Below, in pieces: positions 18,601 to 25,326 of a stretch of DNA of 64,000 nt. The DNA is taken from positions 41,499 to 105,498 of the forward strand of contig JAHFUP010000009.1 in NCBI GenBank assembly GCA_023265025.1, in the 5' to 3' direction. The position numbers were made by a program, and so were the translations under genes. Position 1 is the first letter of the stretch, and every line of letters begins with the position of its first letter. The notes beneath the pieces are model-generated. The model made no database searches, was not told the DNA's origin, and worked only from the letters and a program-made list of their open reading frames with translations. The DNA is from Acidimicrobiia bacterium (GTDB lineage: Bacteria > Actinomycetota > Acidimicrobiia > Acidimicrobiales > AC-14).

Positions 18601-19945
18601 CATGGTGCAGGACATCAGGCCAGGTGCAGGAGACTCGCTGAGCTCGAGCATCTACTCCTATCTGACCCCTGCGCTCGGAACTCTATTCTTCTTGGCTGAC
18701 GACGGCATTCACGGCATGGAGCTGTGGCGCCTTACGCCCGCCGCTCCGTCTGTGTCGGCCAGCTCGGCGTCGGTCACGGCCGGCAGCACGGTCACGGCCA
18801 CCTGGTCGAACATCGCCTCGCCCACCGCCACCGACTGGGTCGGCCTCTACGCCAATAGCACCAACGCGGACCCGGCCCTTCTCACCTGGGCCTACACCAA
18901 CGGGGCCGCCAGCGGGAGCGTGAACCTCACCGTCCCCCTCAACGCGCCTGCCGGCACCACCTACGAGATGCGCCTGTTCTCCAACAACGCCTACACCCGT
19001 CTGGCCACCTCGTCGCCGTTCGCCGTGGCGGCGTCGGCCACGACCGTCTCGGCCAGCCCCTCCTCGGTCAATCCTGGGGCTCCGGTGACGGCCACGTGGT
19101 CGGGGGTCTCGTCGTCCACCGCCACCGACTGGGTGGGCCTGTACTCGTCGTCGTCCGCCGCCGACCCGGCCCTGGTGGCCTGGACCTACACCGGCGGCAG
19201 CGCCAGCGGCAGCCTCAACCTGACCGTGCCCACCGGTGCCGCCCCGGGCACCACCTACGAGCTGCGGCTGTTCACCAACAACACCTACACCCGCATCGCC
19301 ACCTCCACGCCGTTCTCGGTGGTGGCGTCGAGCACCACCCTGGCGGCCAACCCGGCGACGGTGGCGGCCGGCACCCCCGTCACCGCCACCTGGTCGGGCA
19401 TCGCCGCCCCCACCGCCACCGACTGGGTGGGCCTGTACTCGTCGGCCCCGGCCCCGGACCCCGCCTTGGTGGCGTGGGGCTACACCAACGGGGCTGCGTC
19501 GGGCACCCTTCCCTTCACCATTCCGGTGGGGTCGGCGGCGGGCACCACCTACGAGCTGCGCCTGTTTACCCACAACACCTACACCCGCCTGGCCACCTCG
19601 GCGCCCTTCACGGTGACGGCCTCGGCCGCCACCATCTCGGCCAGCCCGGCGAGCGTCGCCCGCGGCAGCGCCGTCACCGCAACCTGGTCGGGCATCGCCG
19701 CACCGACGCCCACCGACTGGGTCGGTTTGTACGCGTCCAGCTCCGCGGCTGATAGCGACATCGTTGGCGAGCCGAGCGGCGGTGGCGTCACCAACGCGTG
19801 GGCCTATACCGGCGGCGCAGCAGCCGGGAGCCTCAATCTGACGGTGCCCTCCTCCGCGCCGCCGGGGACGATCTACGAGCTGCGCCTGTTTACCGACAAT
19901 ACCTACTCCCGCCTGGCGACGTCCGGGCCGTTCACCGTGACCTAG
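12614..19945 (+). CDS. Giant secreted multi-repeat protein A (2443 aa)
   Basis: I chose ATG 12614 because a clear signal peptide follows (VLAAMVLSTLALVVLPVTPA). Domains in order: a Cys-containing N-terminal domain (~35-235); two invasin-type Ig-like domains (~243-440); a propeller of GYFGTDTNPA...VVKVDLTTMTRVGAI repeats (~441-782); one tandem-95/cadherin-like repeat (VLANDADTGDGDP ... GSFTYT); an anchor-type domain shared with the 6199-9045 protein (~889-1098); five more tandem-95 repeats (~1099-1592); an ELWxxDGT repeat region of about eight copies (~1594-2041); and four ~95-residue DWVGLY modules. No LPXTG motif or membrane helix ends the protein. Adhesion or surface-layer function is inferred. 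It is followed after eight bases by protein B. Confidence 0.9.
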   Translation: MGKRRSGPVLVLAAMVLSTLALVVLPVTPAVAAPAPAPPPPGPVNGTANFEGTEAVLDEAFGGAPCYFHNTKTIFSLNGAGTFAGVTAGAAPVAYTTSIGGTQTLHADGPVHIEVESTSDYYHGPSGTFGTDPTHCDTAHLGSAVPAVVRLFAPDHLYKLSGGAQVPCTGTGSFYRYGGDWHADWTLDADCVVVGNAAGTPGTGAAPRGSLFTDDGQHAPCSDTCTSNIGFDAKEYLAIRGWGATLVGSTASAQVGDTVTATARITNDGVAQAGTTVSFSVAGPGTATPPSGSATTGADGRATFSFTTSVVGSYTVTASATNTSPPQTATANLTVQFTPPDPPTVVLTGPTTAPTEEPVTLTAHFTDARVPKPGATVNFSVAATAQITPAGTATPPSGSPVTDANGDASFSFTGSRAGTYTVTATIHYNGADYSANRAVALAINTFYRAGGATAGSGESRLNAAVIEPTSHYGYFGTDTNPASVVKFNLTTMARVGAVTLNTGEANLRSAVIDPAGHYGYFGTNANPAQVVKVDLTTMTRVGAITLASGEGNLGAAVIDPAGAFAYFGTAVSGAPGKVVKIDLSSFTRVGAITFPSEETQVRAAVVAPNGATAYFAATGGGDNAARLVKVDLATFTRVGAAELFGPDESTVTSAVIDPAGHFAYLGTDAFPAYVVKMDLTTLTRVAALRVDGYQGQQRANLFSAVMAADGAHAYFSTSSTSPSIPGQVVEVDLGSFTRARTVTLPTTDLEPASAVVEADGSYAYFGTGIYQGVDTSPGHVVKVALNRPPKAALAAGNDSYSTPYAVPLTVGTPGVLANDADTGDGDPIVATQASDPAHGSVTVNANGSFTYTADPQFSGTDTFTYTASDGMDFSAPATVTVGVGVAPGGVSDVGGGAYGYLTDVGLFGGPRSTKGPAPTVSLPPVGGDVSASDPDGATASYGPARIFENHGPLDVHTQGSPGPSGFATSSADVFNVEDNDPFHAGSPDGQVSSTCRADQSGLSGSTHIVNGYIVVHTDPTTGDPAEILTFDHDYDPAPNTEIHGALDHVGDHWRIVLNEQIYGPDSITVNAVHMYLEGPIAVGEMVVSQSRCSIVTATPDAAPVAADDTYSTNKGTPKTIGAAGGLLANDTDAYADPLSAAKLIGTPPPASGGGTWTFPSDPAHGTLTLATDGSFTYTPVAGYVGPDGFDYVVADSRGRTDTGHVTLTVNSPPVAANDAYGTTAGTALVVAAPGVLGNDSDADGATLVAGSASDPPHGSVTLNADGSFTYTPDAGYTGPDSFTYTVSDGQGASATATVNVTVTGTNHPPVGTNDTYSTNEDTALVVPAPGVLANDTDADANPLSAAKLADPSHGSVTLNANGSFTYTPSANYNGPDSFTYTASDGQGGSTTATVSLTVVAVNDAPSAGADAYSTNEDTALVVAAPGVLANDSDVESPTLTAGSATTPAHGAVTLNADGSFTYTPVANYNGPDAFTYTVSDGQGGTATATVGITVAAVADAPVAVDDTYTISSGTPLVITGPGVLANDTDGDGDSLTASNASDPPGGAVTLNSNGSFTYTADAGFTGTDTFAYTVTDSTGRSATGHVTITVLPGNAMLLKDLKPGSADSGLSGFVPMGPAVYFYSYDPALQGLWKTDGTAAGTVLVKSLDMSNNGDYLTAMGGNVYFMGFDPDNGYELWKTDGTTAGTTLVKDINPGAASSYPYQIKAIGGTLYFAADDGVHGPGELWKSDGTTAGTTMVKDINPGPGSSDPANYTAVGNTVFFTANDGVHGPELWKTDGTDTGTVLVKDINPGSGSSILQYLTPFGNKLLFDASNGAGVHNFEPWISDGTDAGTVMIAEIWPGTTGSSPADFFVLGNSALFSASDSTHGSELWTTDGTAAGTFMLKDINTLPGNTSPNSSSPGPFTRVGTIVLFQASDGTTTGLHGSELWKTDGTAAGTVMVKDINTVLRAGTNPGTADSSIVQPVLVNGSLYFNATDGIHGRELWRSDGTTAGTVMVQDIRPGAGDSLSSSIYSYLTPALGTLFFLADDGIHGMELWRLTPAAPSVSASSASVTAGSTVTATWSNIASPTATDWVGLYANSTNADPALLTWAYTNGAASGSVNLTVPLNAPAGTTYEMRLFSNNAYTRLATSSPFAVAASATTVSASPSSVNPGAPVTATWSGVSSSTATDWVGLYSSSSAADPALVAWTYTGGSASGSLNLTVPTGAAPGTTYELRLFTNNTYTRIATSTPFSVVASSTTLAANPATVAAGTPVTATWSGIAAPTATDWVGLYSSAPAPDPALVAWGYTNGAASGTLPFTIPVGSAAGTTYELRLFTHNTYTRLATSAPFTVTASAATISASPASVARGSAVTATWSGIAAPTPTDWVGLYASSSAADSDIVGEPSGGGVTNAWAYTGGAAAGSLNLTVPSSAPPGTIYELRLFTDNTYSRLATSGPFTVT
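18745..19942 (+). repeat. Four DWVGLY modules ending protein A
   Basis: Four in-frame repeats of roughly 290 bases each encode an Ig-like beta-sandwich with core motifs TATWSxIxxPTxTDWVGLY, WAYTxGxAxGxLNLTVP and TYELRLFxNNxYTRLATSxPF. The fourth unit carries a short insert (SDIVGEPSGGGVTN). The DNA copies are close enough to recombine with each other and with the array ending protein B. Confidence 0.85.
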
Positions 19946-19953
19946 GAGAGAAC

Positions 19954-22900
19954 ATGTCGAAGAACTATCGAACGAGGTCCATGTGGCGCGCCGCAGCAAG
20001 CGTTGTGGTGGCGGTGGTGGCATCGCTGATGGCGCTCGTGGCGCCGGCAGGGGCCGCGCCGCAGTCGATTGCTCTGGTCAAGGACATCCTCGCGGGTACC
20101 TCGAGCAGCACTCCCGCCCTGATCACGAACGTCAACGGCACTGCGTTCTTCCGGGCAACCGACGGCACCGGCGCTGGCGGTCACGGACCTGAGCTGTGGA
20201 AGAGCGACGGCACGCCTGCCGGCACGGTGCTCGTCAAGGACATCAACCCCGGCACTGGGACTGGGATTGTTGCTTCGAGCGGGTCGGTCCTGATCAACTT
20301 CAACGGGACGCTGTACTTCGCCGCCACCGACGGCGTCAACGGCGCCGAGCTTTGGAAGAGCGACGGCACGGACGCGGGCACCGTCATGGTGACGGACATC
20401 AACCCCGGCGCGGGCGCCTCCAGCCCCGCCGACCTCACGGTTGTGGGAAGCAGCTTGTTCTTCACGGCCAACGACGGCACGACCGGCATCGAGTTGTGGA
20501 AGACCGATGGCACGGCCATCGGGACCGTGCAGGTCAAAGACATCAGCGCCGGCTCTGGCAACTCGAGTCCCACCCAGCTGACCAACATCAACGGCATCGT
20601 TTACTTTCGAGCAACCGACGGCAGCGGCGGCCACGGTATCGAGCTCTGGACGAGCGACGGGACAACGGCCGGCACCGCGATGGTCAAAGACATCCAAGTG
20701 GGCACGGGCAACTCGAGCCCGACCGACTTCGCCCTGTTCAACGGCTTCGTGTACTTCTCCGCCAACGACGGAACGCCGAACCCGCCCACGTCGCACGGCA
20801 ACGAGATGTGGAGAACCGACGGCACCGAAGCGGGGACCACGCTCTTTGCCGACATAAACGTCGCGGCGAACTCGGCTTCGGGTCCTTTCATCAACTATAA
20901 CGGCTCGTTGATCTTCCCGGCCAGCGACGGCGGTGCAGCTTACGGGTTCGAGTTGTGGACGACCGACGGCATCAGCCCCCCTGTGATCCTCAAGGACATC
21001 AACCCCGGCAGCACTGTAGGTTCAACGCCCTCGAACTTCGTCAAGTCGAACAACATCTTGTACTTCCAGGCACTCGAAGCGACCACAGGTCAGGAGCTGT
21101 ATAAGACCGACGGCACCACCGCGGGCACCGTACTGGTCAAAGACGTCAACCCGGGTACAGCCAACGGCCTAACCATCGGTTCCCTCCAGATCGATTTCAA
21201 CAACACGCTCTACTTCGTCGGCATCACCGGCGCCAACGACCGGGAGCTGTGGAGGAGCGACGGCACCGCCGCCGGAACCACGCTGGTACAGGACCTCAAC
21301 CCAGGGACAGCGGGCTCGTTCCCAACGCTCTTGACGAACGTCAACGGCACCCTTCTCCTCCGGGCCCAACCTTCGTCCACCGGCGCGGAGCTGTATCGCC
21401 TCAACAACGGACCCACGGCGGCCAACGACTCCTACACCACCGCCGAGGACACCACCCTGCCGCTCGGCGCGCCTGGCCTGTTGGCCAACGACACGGACCC
21501 CGACGGGGCCGTCAACACGCTAACGGCCGCCAAGGTCACCGACCCGGCCCACGGCACCGTGACCGTCAACGCCGACGGCTCGTTCACCTACACGCCGGCG
21601 GCCAACTACAACGGCCCCGACAGCTTCACTTACAAGGCCAGCGACGGGTCGCTGGACTCCGTAGCAACGGTCAGCCTCACCGTCACCTCGGTGGCCGACG
21701 CCCCGGTGGCGGCCAACGACTCCTACGTGGTCAACACCAACATGGCCCGCACCGTCAGCGCCCCGGGCGTGCTGGCCAACGACACCGACGGTGACGGCGA
21801 CGCCCCGACGGCGGTGAAGGTCACCGACCCGGCCCACGGGACCGTCGTGCTCAACGCCAACGGTTCGTTCACCTACACCCCCGCGGCCAACTACACCGGC
21901 CCCGACAGCTTCACCTACAAGGCCAACGACGGCGCCAGCGACTCCAACGTGGCCACCGTCAACCTCATCGTCAGCGCACCCACCATCGCCGCCAGCCCGT
22001 CGACGGTCACTTCCGGCAGCCCGGTCACGGCCACGTGGTCGAACATCGCCAGCCCCACCGCCACCGACTGGGTGGGCCTGTACGCCTCGAGCAGCGATCC
22101 CGACACGGCCATCCTCGCCTGGGCCTTCACCGGTGGAGGGGCGGGCGGCAGCCTCAACCTGACCGTGCCCGTAGGTGCCACGCCGGCAGCCACCTATGAG
22201 CTACGGCTCAACGCCAACAACGCCTACAACCGCCTGGCGACGTCCGCCCCATTCACGGTGGCGGGATCCGGCATCACCGTGTCGGCCAGCCCGTCGTCGG
22301 TTCCTTCCGGCGGCCCCGTGACCGCCGCGTGGTCCGGCATCGCCAGCCCGAGTGCCACCGACTGGATCGGCCTCTACCCCAGTAGCTCCACCCCGGAGCC
22401 CGGTCTGTTGGCCTGGGCGTACACCAGCGGGGCGGCAGCCGGGAACCTCAACCTGACCGTGCCGGCGGGGGCAACTCCGGGCGCCACCTACGAGCTGCGC
22501 CTGTTCACCAACAACACCTACACCCGCCTGGCCACCTCGACGCCGTTCAGCGTGACGGCATCGACGACCGCGATCGCCGCTAGCCCATCCTCGGTGCCCG
22601 CCGGAAGCCCGGTCACGGGCACCTGGTCGGGCATCGCGTCGCCCACGGGGGTCGACTGGGTGGGCCTGTACGCCAACAGCGGCGATCCAGACGCCGCCAT
22701 CGTGGCGTGGGCCTACACCGGCGGAGGAGCGTCGGGCAACCTGAACCTCACGGTGCCCGTGTCGGCGGCCACCGGCGCGACCTATGAGCTGCGGCTGTTC
22801 TCGAACAACTCCTACACCCGACTGGCCACCTCGGCACCGTTCAGCGTGACCGCCTCGGCCGCCACCATCTCGGCCAGCCCGGCCGCGGTCGCCCACGGCA

Positions 22901-23148
22901 GCCCGGTCACCGCCACCTGGTCGGGTATCGGCGCCCCCTCAGCCGTCGACTGGGTCGGCCTCTACGCCAACAGCAGCGACCCCGACCCCGCCATCCTGGC
23001 GTGGGCCTACACCGGCGGTGCCGCCTCCGGCAACCTCAACCTGACCGTGCCGTTCTCCGCACCGGCCGGGATCACCTATGAGCTACGCCTCTACGCCAAC
23101 AACTCCTACACCCGCCTGGCCACCTCCGTACCGTTCACCGTGACCTAG
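19954..23148 (+). CDS. Secreted multi-repeat protein B (1064 aa)
   Basis: ATG 19954 follows AGGAGAG (19944-19950), which overlaps the stop of protein A, so the two form an operon. The signal peptide (VVVAVVASLMALVAPAGA) is cut near residue 35. Residues ~36-484 hold about eight ELWxxDGT repeats (ELWKSDGTPAGTVLVKDINP). Two tandem-95 repeats follow (~486-672), then four DWVGLY modules (~674-1063). It is in effect a shortened version of the C-terminal half of protein A, presumably from duplication. ELWxxDGT proteins are secreted and of unknown function; a beta-propeller fold is likely. No cell-wall anchor was seen. Confidence 0.9.
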   Translation: MSKNYRTRSMWRAAASVVVAVVASLMALVAPAGAAPQSIALVKDILAGTSSSTPALITNVNGTAFFRATDGTGAGGHGPELWKSDGTPAGTVLVKDINPGTGTGIVASSGSVLINFNGTLYFAATDGVNGAELWKSDGTDAGTVMVTDINPGAGASSPADLTVVGSSLFFTANDGTTGIELWKTDGTAIGTVQVKDISAGSGNSSPTQLTNINGIVYFRATDGSGGHGIELWTSDGTTAGTAMVKDIQVGTGNSSPTDFALFNGFVYFSANDGTPNPPTSHGNEMWRTDGTEAGTTLFADINVAANSASGPFINYNGSLIFPASDGGAAYGFELWTTDGISPPVILKDINPGSTVGSTPSNFVKSNNILYFQALEATTGQELYKTDGTTAGTVLVKDVNPGTANGLTIGSLQIDFNNTLYFVGITGANDRELWRSDGTAAGTTLVQDLNPGTAGSFPTLLTNVNGTLLLRAQPSSTGAELYRLNNGPTAANDSYTTAEDTTLPLGAPGLLANDTDPDGAVNTLTAAKVTDPAHGTVTVNADGSFTYTPAANYNGPDSFTYKASDGSLDSVATVSLTVTSVADAPVAANDSYVVNTNMARTVSAPGVLANDTDGDGDAPTAVKVTDPAHGTVVLNANGSFTYTPAANYTGPDSFTYKANDGASDSNVATVNLIVSAPTIAASPSTVTSGSPVTATWSNIASPTATDWVGLYASSSDPDTAILAWAFTGGGAGGSLNLTVPVGATPAATYELRLNANNAYNRLATSAPFTVAGSGITVSASPSSVPSGGPVTAAWSGIASPSATDWIGLYPSSSTPEPGLLAWAYTSGAAAGNLNLTVPAGATPGATYELRLFTNNTYTRLATSTPFSVTASTTAIAASPSSVPAGSPVTGTWSGIASPTGVDWVGLYANSGDPDAAIVAWAYTGGGASGNLNLTVPVSAATGATYELRLFSNNSYTRLATSAPFSVTASAATISASPAAVAHGSPVTATWSGIGAPSAVDWVGLYANSSDPDPAILAWAYTGGAASGNLNLTVPFSAPAGITYELRLYANNSYTRLATSVPFTVT
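21975..23145 (+). repeat. Four DWVGLY modules ending protein B
   Basis: Four in-frame ~290-base units match those at the end of protein A. Each contains DWVGLY or DWIGLY and a closing YTRLATSxPFxV strand. The last ends in PFTVT and stop, as in protein A. Confidence 0.85.
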
Positions 23149-23288
23149 CGCCAATCACGTCGATCGCTACAAGGTGTAGAGCGCCCGAGGAGAGGCGACT
23201 ATTTCTCGCGGCCCTCATTACCAAATGTTAAGCAGCACGGCGTGACAAAATGTTTCGATATTCGTGACTCGTTCCTGCGCCACGTCTA

Positions 23289-23322
23289 TTGACATGCGAC
23301 ACGCGTTGTGTTGGACTATTTA
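23289..23322 (+). promoter_or_regulatory. Possible promoter for the secreted paralogue pair
   Basis: A perfect TTGACA (23289-23294) is followed by weak -10 candidates, TGGACT at a 17-base spacing or TATTTA a little further on. If used, it gives a leader of over 200 bases before ATG 23547, which contains the structured element at 23448-23504. Confidence 0.35.
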
Positions 23323-23447
23323 CGACCCAAACAACGGCGGTTCTGAGATGGAGATTCCGTCATCGGCGTGAGCAGGAGTTTGTCTTGGTCTGTTCCCAAC
23401 GTTGGCTCTACTACACGGTTCGCTCATTAGGCATCCGTGTATTCAAA

Positions 23448-23504
23448 GGGACAGCCGTGGGTGGCTAGGGGCGTCGAGATGCTTCTCTCGACAAGGGCGG
23501 GTCC
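23448..23504 (+). ncRNA. Candidate structured 5' leader element
   Basis: Within the 398-base gene-free stretch 23149-23546, three nested helices can be drawn: an outer GGAC/GTCC closing stem (23449-23452 with 23501-23504), AGCC/GGCT with a GTGGGT loop (23453-23466), and a 7-bp GTCGAGA/TCTCGAC stem (23473-23479 with 23486-23492). This makes a compact three-way junction. I do not recognise a known riboswitch class. The rest of the stretch shows only the possible promoter and a Shine-Dalgarno site (AGGAGA, 23531-23536). Confidence 0.3.
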
Positions 23505-23546
23505 GTTAGCAATAACTCACAAGCAGATCAAGGAGACAATCACAAT

Positions 23547-24194
23547 ATGACCAGAATAGACATCCGCAGGGCGCGCGGGCGGGTGCTTGCCCCCGTCGCC
23601 ACGCTTTGCCTTGCGACGAGCGTCTTGCTCATCTCAGCTACCGCCGCCTACGCCACGCACAGCGCCAGTGGATTCACCAATGAAACGGGGACCGAGACCG
23701 GATTCACGCCGGGCGATGACTTCGGTACCGGCAACCACCCGCACTGCCTGCAAGTGCTTGCCAGCTCATACAGCGTGACGCTCTCAGGTGGCACCTTCAC
23801 CGTTGGAGTCAAGTCGTACACCGGTAATGCCACCCTGACGTGGTCCACTAGCGCCACGTACTATATCGACGAAGACGGGACATACACCACTGCGGATGAG
23901 CAACAAGGCTGTGACCTCGGCACACGCGGTAGCCCGATTTCCTCGAGCGTCGATCTCGAAGGCAGCACCGATGCCAATCACGGCATCAGCTGCTCCCCAA
24001 CTAGTGGCGATTACGCGCGGGACGCCGCAAACAGCGGCATGCACATCACCGTGCACTTCTCGGGGAACTGCACCGTCACGAACGGGACCGGCAGCACCGA
24101 GTCCGTGTCGGCGACCTTCACAGGCCAGCTCCACCCGTGCGACGGTGTGACCTGTGACCCAAGCTTCATCGACAACGGTAATTTCTCGTTCTAG
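23547..24194 (+). CDS. Small secreted protein, first of a tandem pair
   Basis: A 215-residue protein with ATG ten bases after AGGAGA. A signal peptide (LCLATSVLLISATAAYA) gives a mature protein of about 180 residues. It is rich in Ser/Thr/Gly, with Cys in HPHCLQVLA, EQQGCDLGTRG, HGISC, GNCTVTNG and QLHPCDGVTCDPSF, probably paired as disulfides. A predicted beta-sandwich fits SSYSVTLSGGTFTVG and NATLTWSTSATYYIDEDGTY. No family recognised. GC content is visibly lower than in neighbouring genes, which hints at transfer. It is followed by a strong terminator and then by a paralogue. Confidence 0.8.
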   Translation: MTRIDIRRARGRVLAPVATLCLATSVLLISATAAYATHSASGFTNETGTETGFTPGDDFGTGNHPHCLQVLASSYSVTLSGGTFTVGVKSYTGNATLTWSTSATYYIDEDGTYTTADEQQGCDLGTRGSPISSSVDLEGSTDANHGISCSPTSGDYARDAANSGMHITVHFSGNCTVTNGTGSTESVSATFTGQLHPCDGVTCDPSFIDNGNFSF

Positions 24195-24211
24195 CCCTCG
24201 AGCCAGTGGTT

Positions 24212-24260
24212 GCGCCGGATGCCCTCCCGAGAATGGCCTTTCGGGAGGGCATCGGCGCCT
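24212..24260 (+). terminator. Strong hairpin terminator
   Basis: GATGCCCTCCCGA (24218-24230) pairs perfectly with TCGGGAGGGCATC (24241-24253) over a ten-base loop. A GCGCCG/GGCGCC extension with one bulged base lengthens the stem. It lies just after the first secreted paralogue, so it should separate its transcription from the second. Confidence 0.7.
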
Positions 24261-24374
24261 CGACAGTGCGACACATCGGGCATCACTCGCTCGGCCACCA
24301 GGCGAACAACCTCCTGAGACGGAAAGTGATCGTCCGCGGCCCGTAGATAATCTGGATCAGGAGGTAATGAGGCG

Positions 24375-25031
24375 GTGTCCAGAATGAACCTTCGACCACG
24401 ATCACGGCGGGCGCTTGCACCCGTCGCCATGCTTTGACTTGCGATGAGCGTCGTGCTGATCTCGGTGAAAGCCGCTTACGCGACCACCAGCGCCACCGGC
24501 TTCACAGATGAGACAGGTGAGGAGACCGGCCGAACTCTCGGAAGCGACTACGGCACCGCCCAACACCCTCAATGCACCGAAGTGACCGCCAGTTCTTATA
24601 GCGTCACCCTATCGGGTGGCACCTTCAGCGTCGGAAACAAATCATACAGCGGAGATGCGACTCTCACGTGGTCAACCGACAACACGTATTACATCGACGA
24701 GAACGGAACGTATACCACTGCCAGTGTTCAGAATGGGTGCGATCTAGGTACCCGCGGTGACCCGATATCAACCGTCGAGCTCTTTGGCAGCACCGACGCG
24801 AATCACGGCATCAGCTGCGCATCGAGTACGGGTAATGGCGACTACGCGCGCGACGCCGCCAACAGCGGAACGCACATCACCGTGCACTTTGCAGGGAGTT
24901 GTACCGTCACGAATGGGACAAGCCTCAACGGCACGGGATCAGTCTCCGCGACCTTCACCGGTCTTCTTCACCCGTGCGACGGTGTGACTTGTGACCCGAG
25001 CTACATCGACAACGGGCTTTTCTCGTTCTAG
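24375..25031 (+). pseudogene. Second secreted paralogue, with TGA inside the signal peptide
   Basis: GTG 24375, ten bases after AGGAGG (24359-24364), starts a frame that aligns codon by codon with the first paralogue. At codon 21 the Cys codon TGC is TGA (24435-24437), cutting the peptide in the signal sequence. Downstream the frame is intact to 25031 and strongly similar (SSYSVTLSGGTFSVGNKSYS, DYARDAANSGTHITVHFAG, LHPCDGVTCDPSYIDNG). An ATG at 24444 could restart translation and give a 195-residue product, but with a shortened signal peptide (SVVLISVKAAYA) lacking its basic N region. The body has no other damage, so the mutation is recent, or the restart product is used. Confidence 0.75.
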
Positions 25032-25053
25032 CTGGAAGCGGAGGGTGCGCCAC

Positions 25054-25326
25054 GTGCTTCTCGACGACTGGTGGACGACCGGCGACCGCTGCCGCCAGGC
25101 CGAGGAGGCGTTCGCCGCACGGGTCGGCGCCACCCACGCGGTCGCCGTCAACTCGTGCACGGCCGCGCCGCACCTCGCCCTGAAAGGGATCTGCGGCCGG
25201 CGGGGCGACCTCGCGGGCCTCGCGGTGCTAGCCGGCGCCGCACCGGGGACCACCTACGAGCTGCGCCTCTACGCCGACAACGCCTACCCCCGCCCGGCCA
25301 GGTCGGTGCCGTTCGGTGTCACATGA
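25054..25326 (+). pseudogene. Chimeric remnant: DegT aminotransferase N-part fused to DWVGLY tail
   Basis: From GTG 25054 the peptide starts with WWTTGDRCRQAEEAFAARVG and THAVAVNSCTAAPHLALKG. By my hand alignment 26 of 42 residues match the N-terminal part of the intact DegT protein directly downstream. After a short junction it becomes AAPGTTYELRLYADNAYPRP and ARSVPFGVT, the C-terminal strand pair of a DWVGLY module with the usual PFxVT ending. The stop overlaps the DegT ATG (ATGA, 25323-25326). It is a scar of deletion or recombination between an older aminotransferase copy and an older repeat protein. Translation is possible but no function is expected. Confidence 0.7.

Noticed and set aside
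23448..23504. c-di-GMP or c-di-AMP riboswitch
   Set aside because: The conserved core sequences of those classes are absent; only a generic three-way junction can be drawn.
24435..24437. TGA recoding (selenocysteine or alternative code) in the second paralogue
   Set aside because: The residue in the first copy is an ordinary Cys in a signal peptide, other genes end normally in TGA, and no SECIS-like element is obvious.
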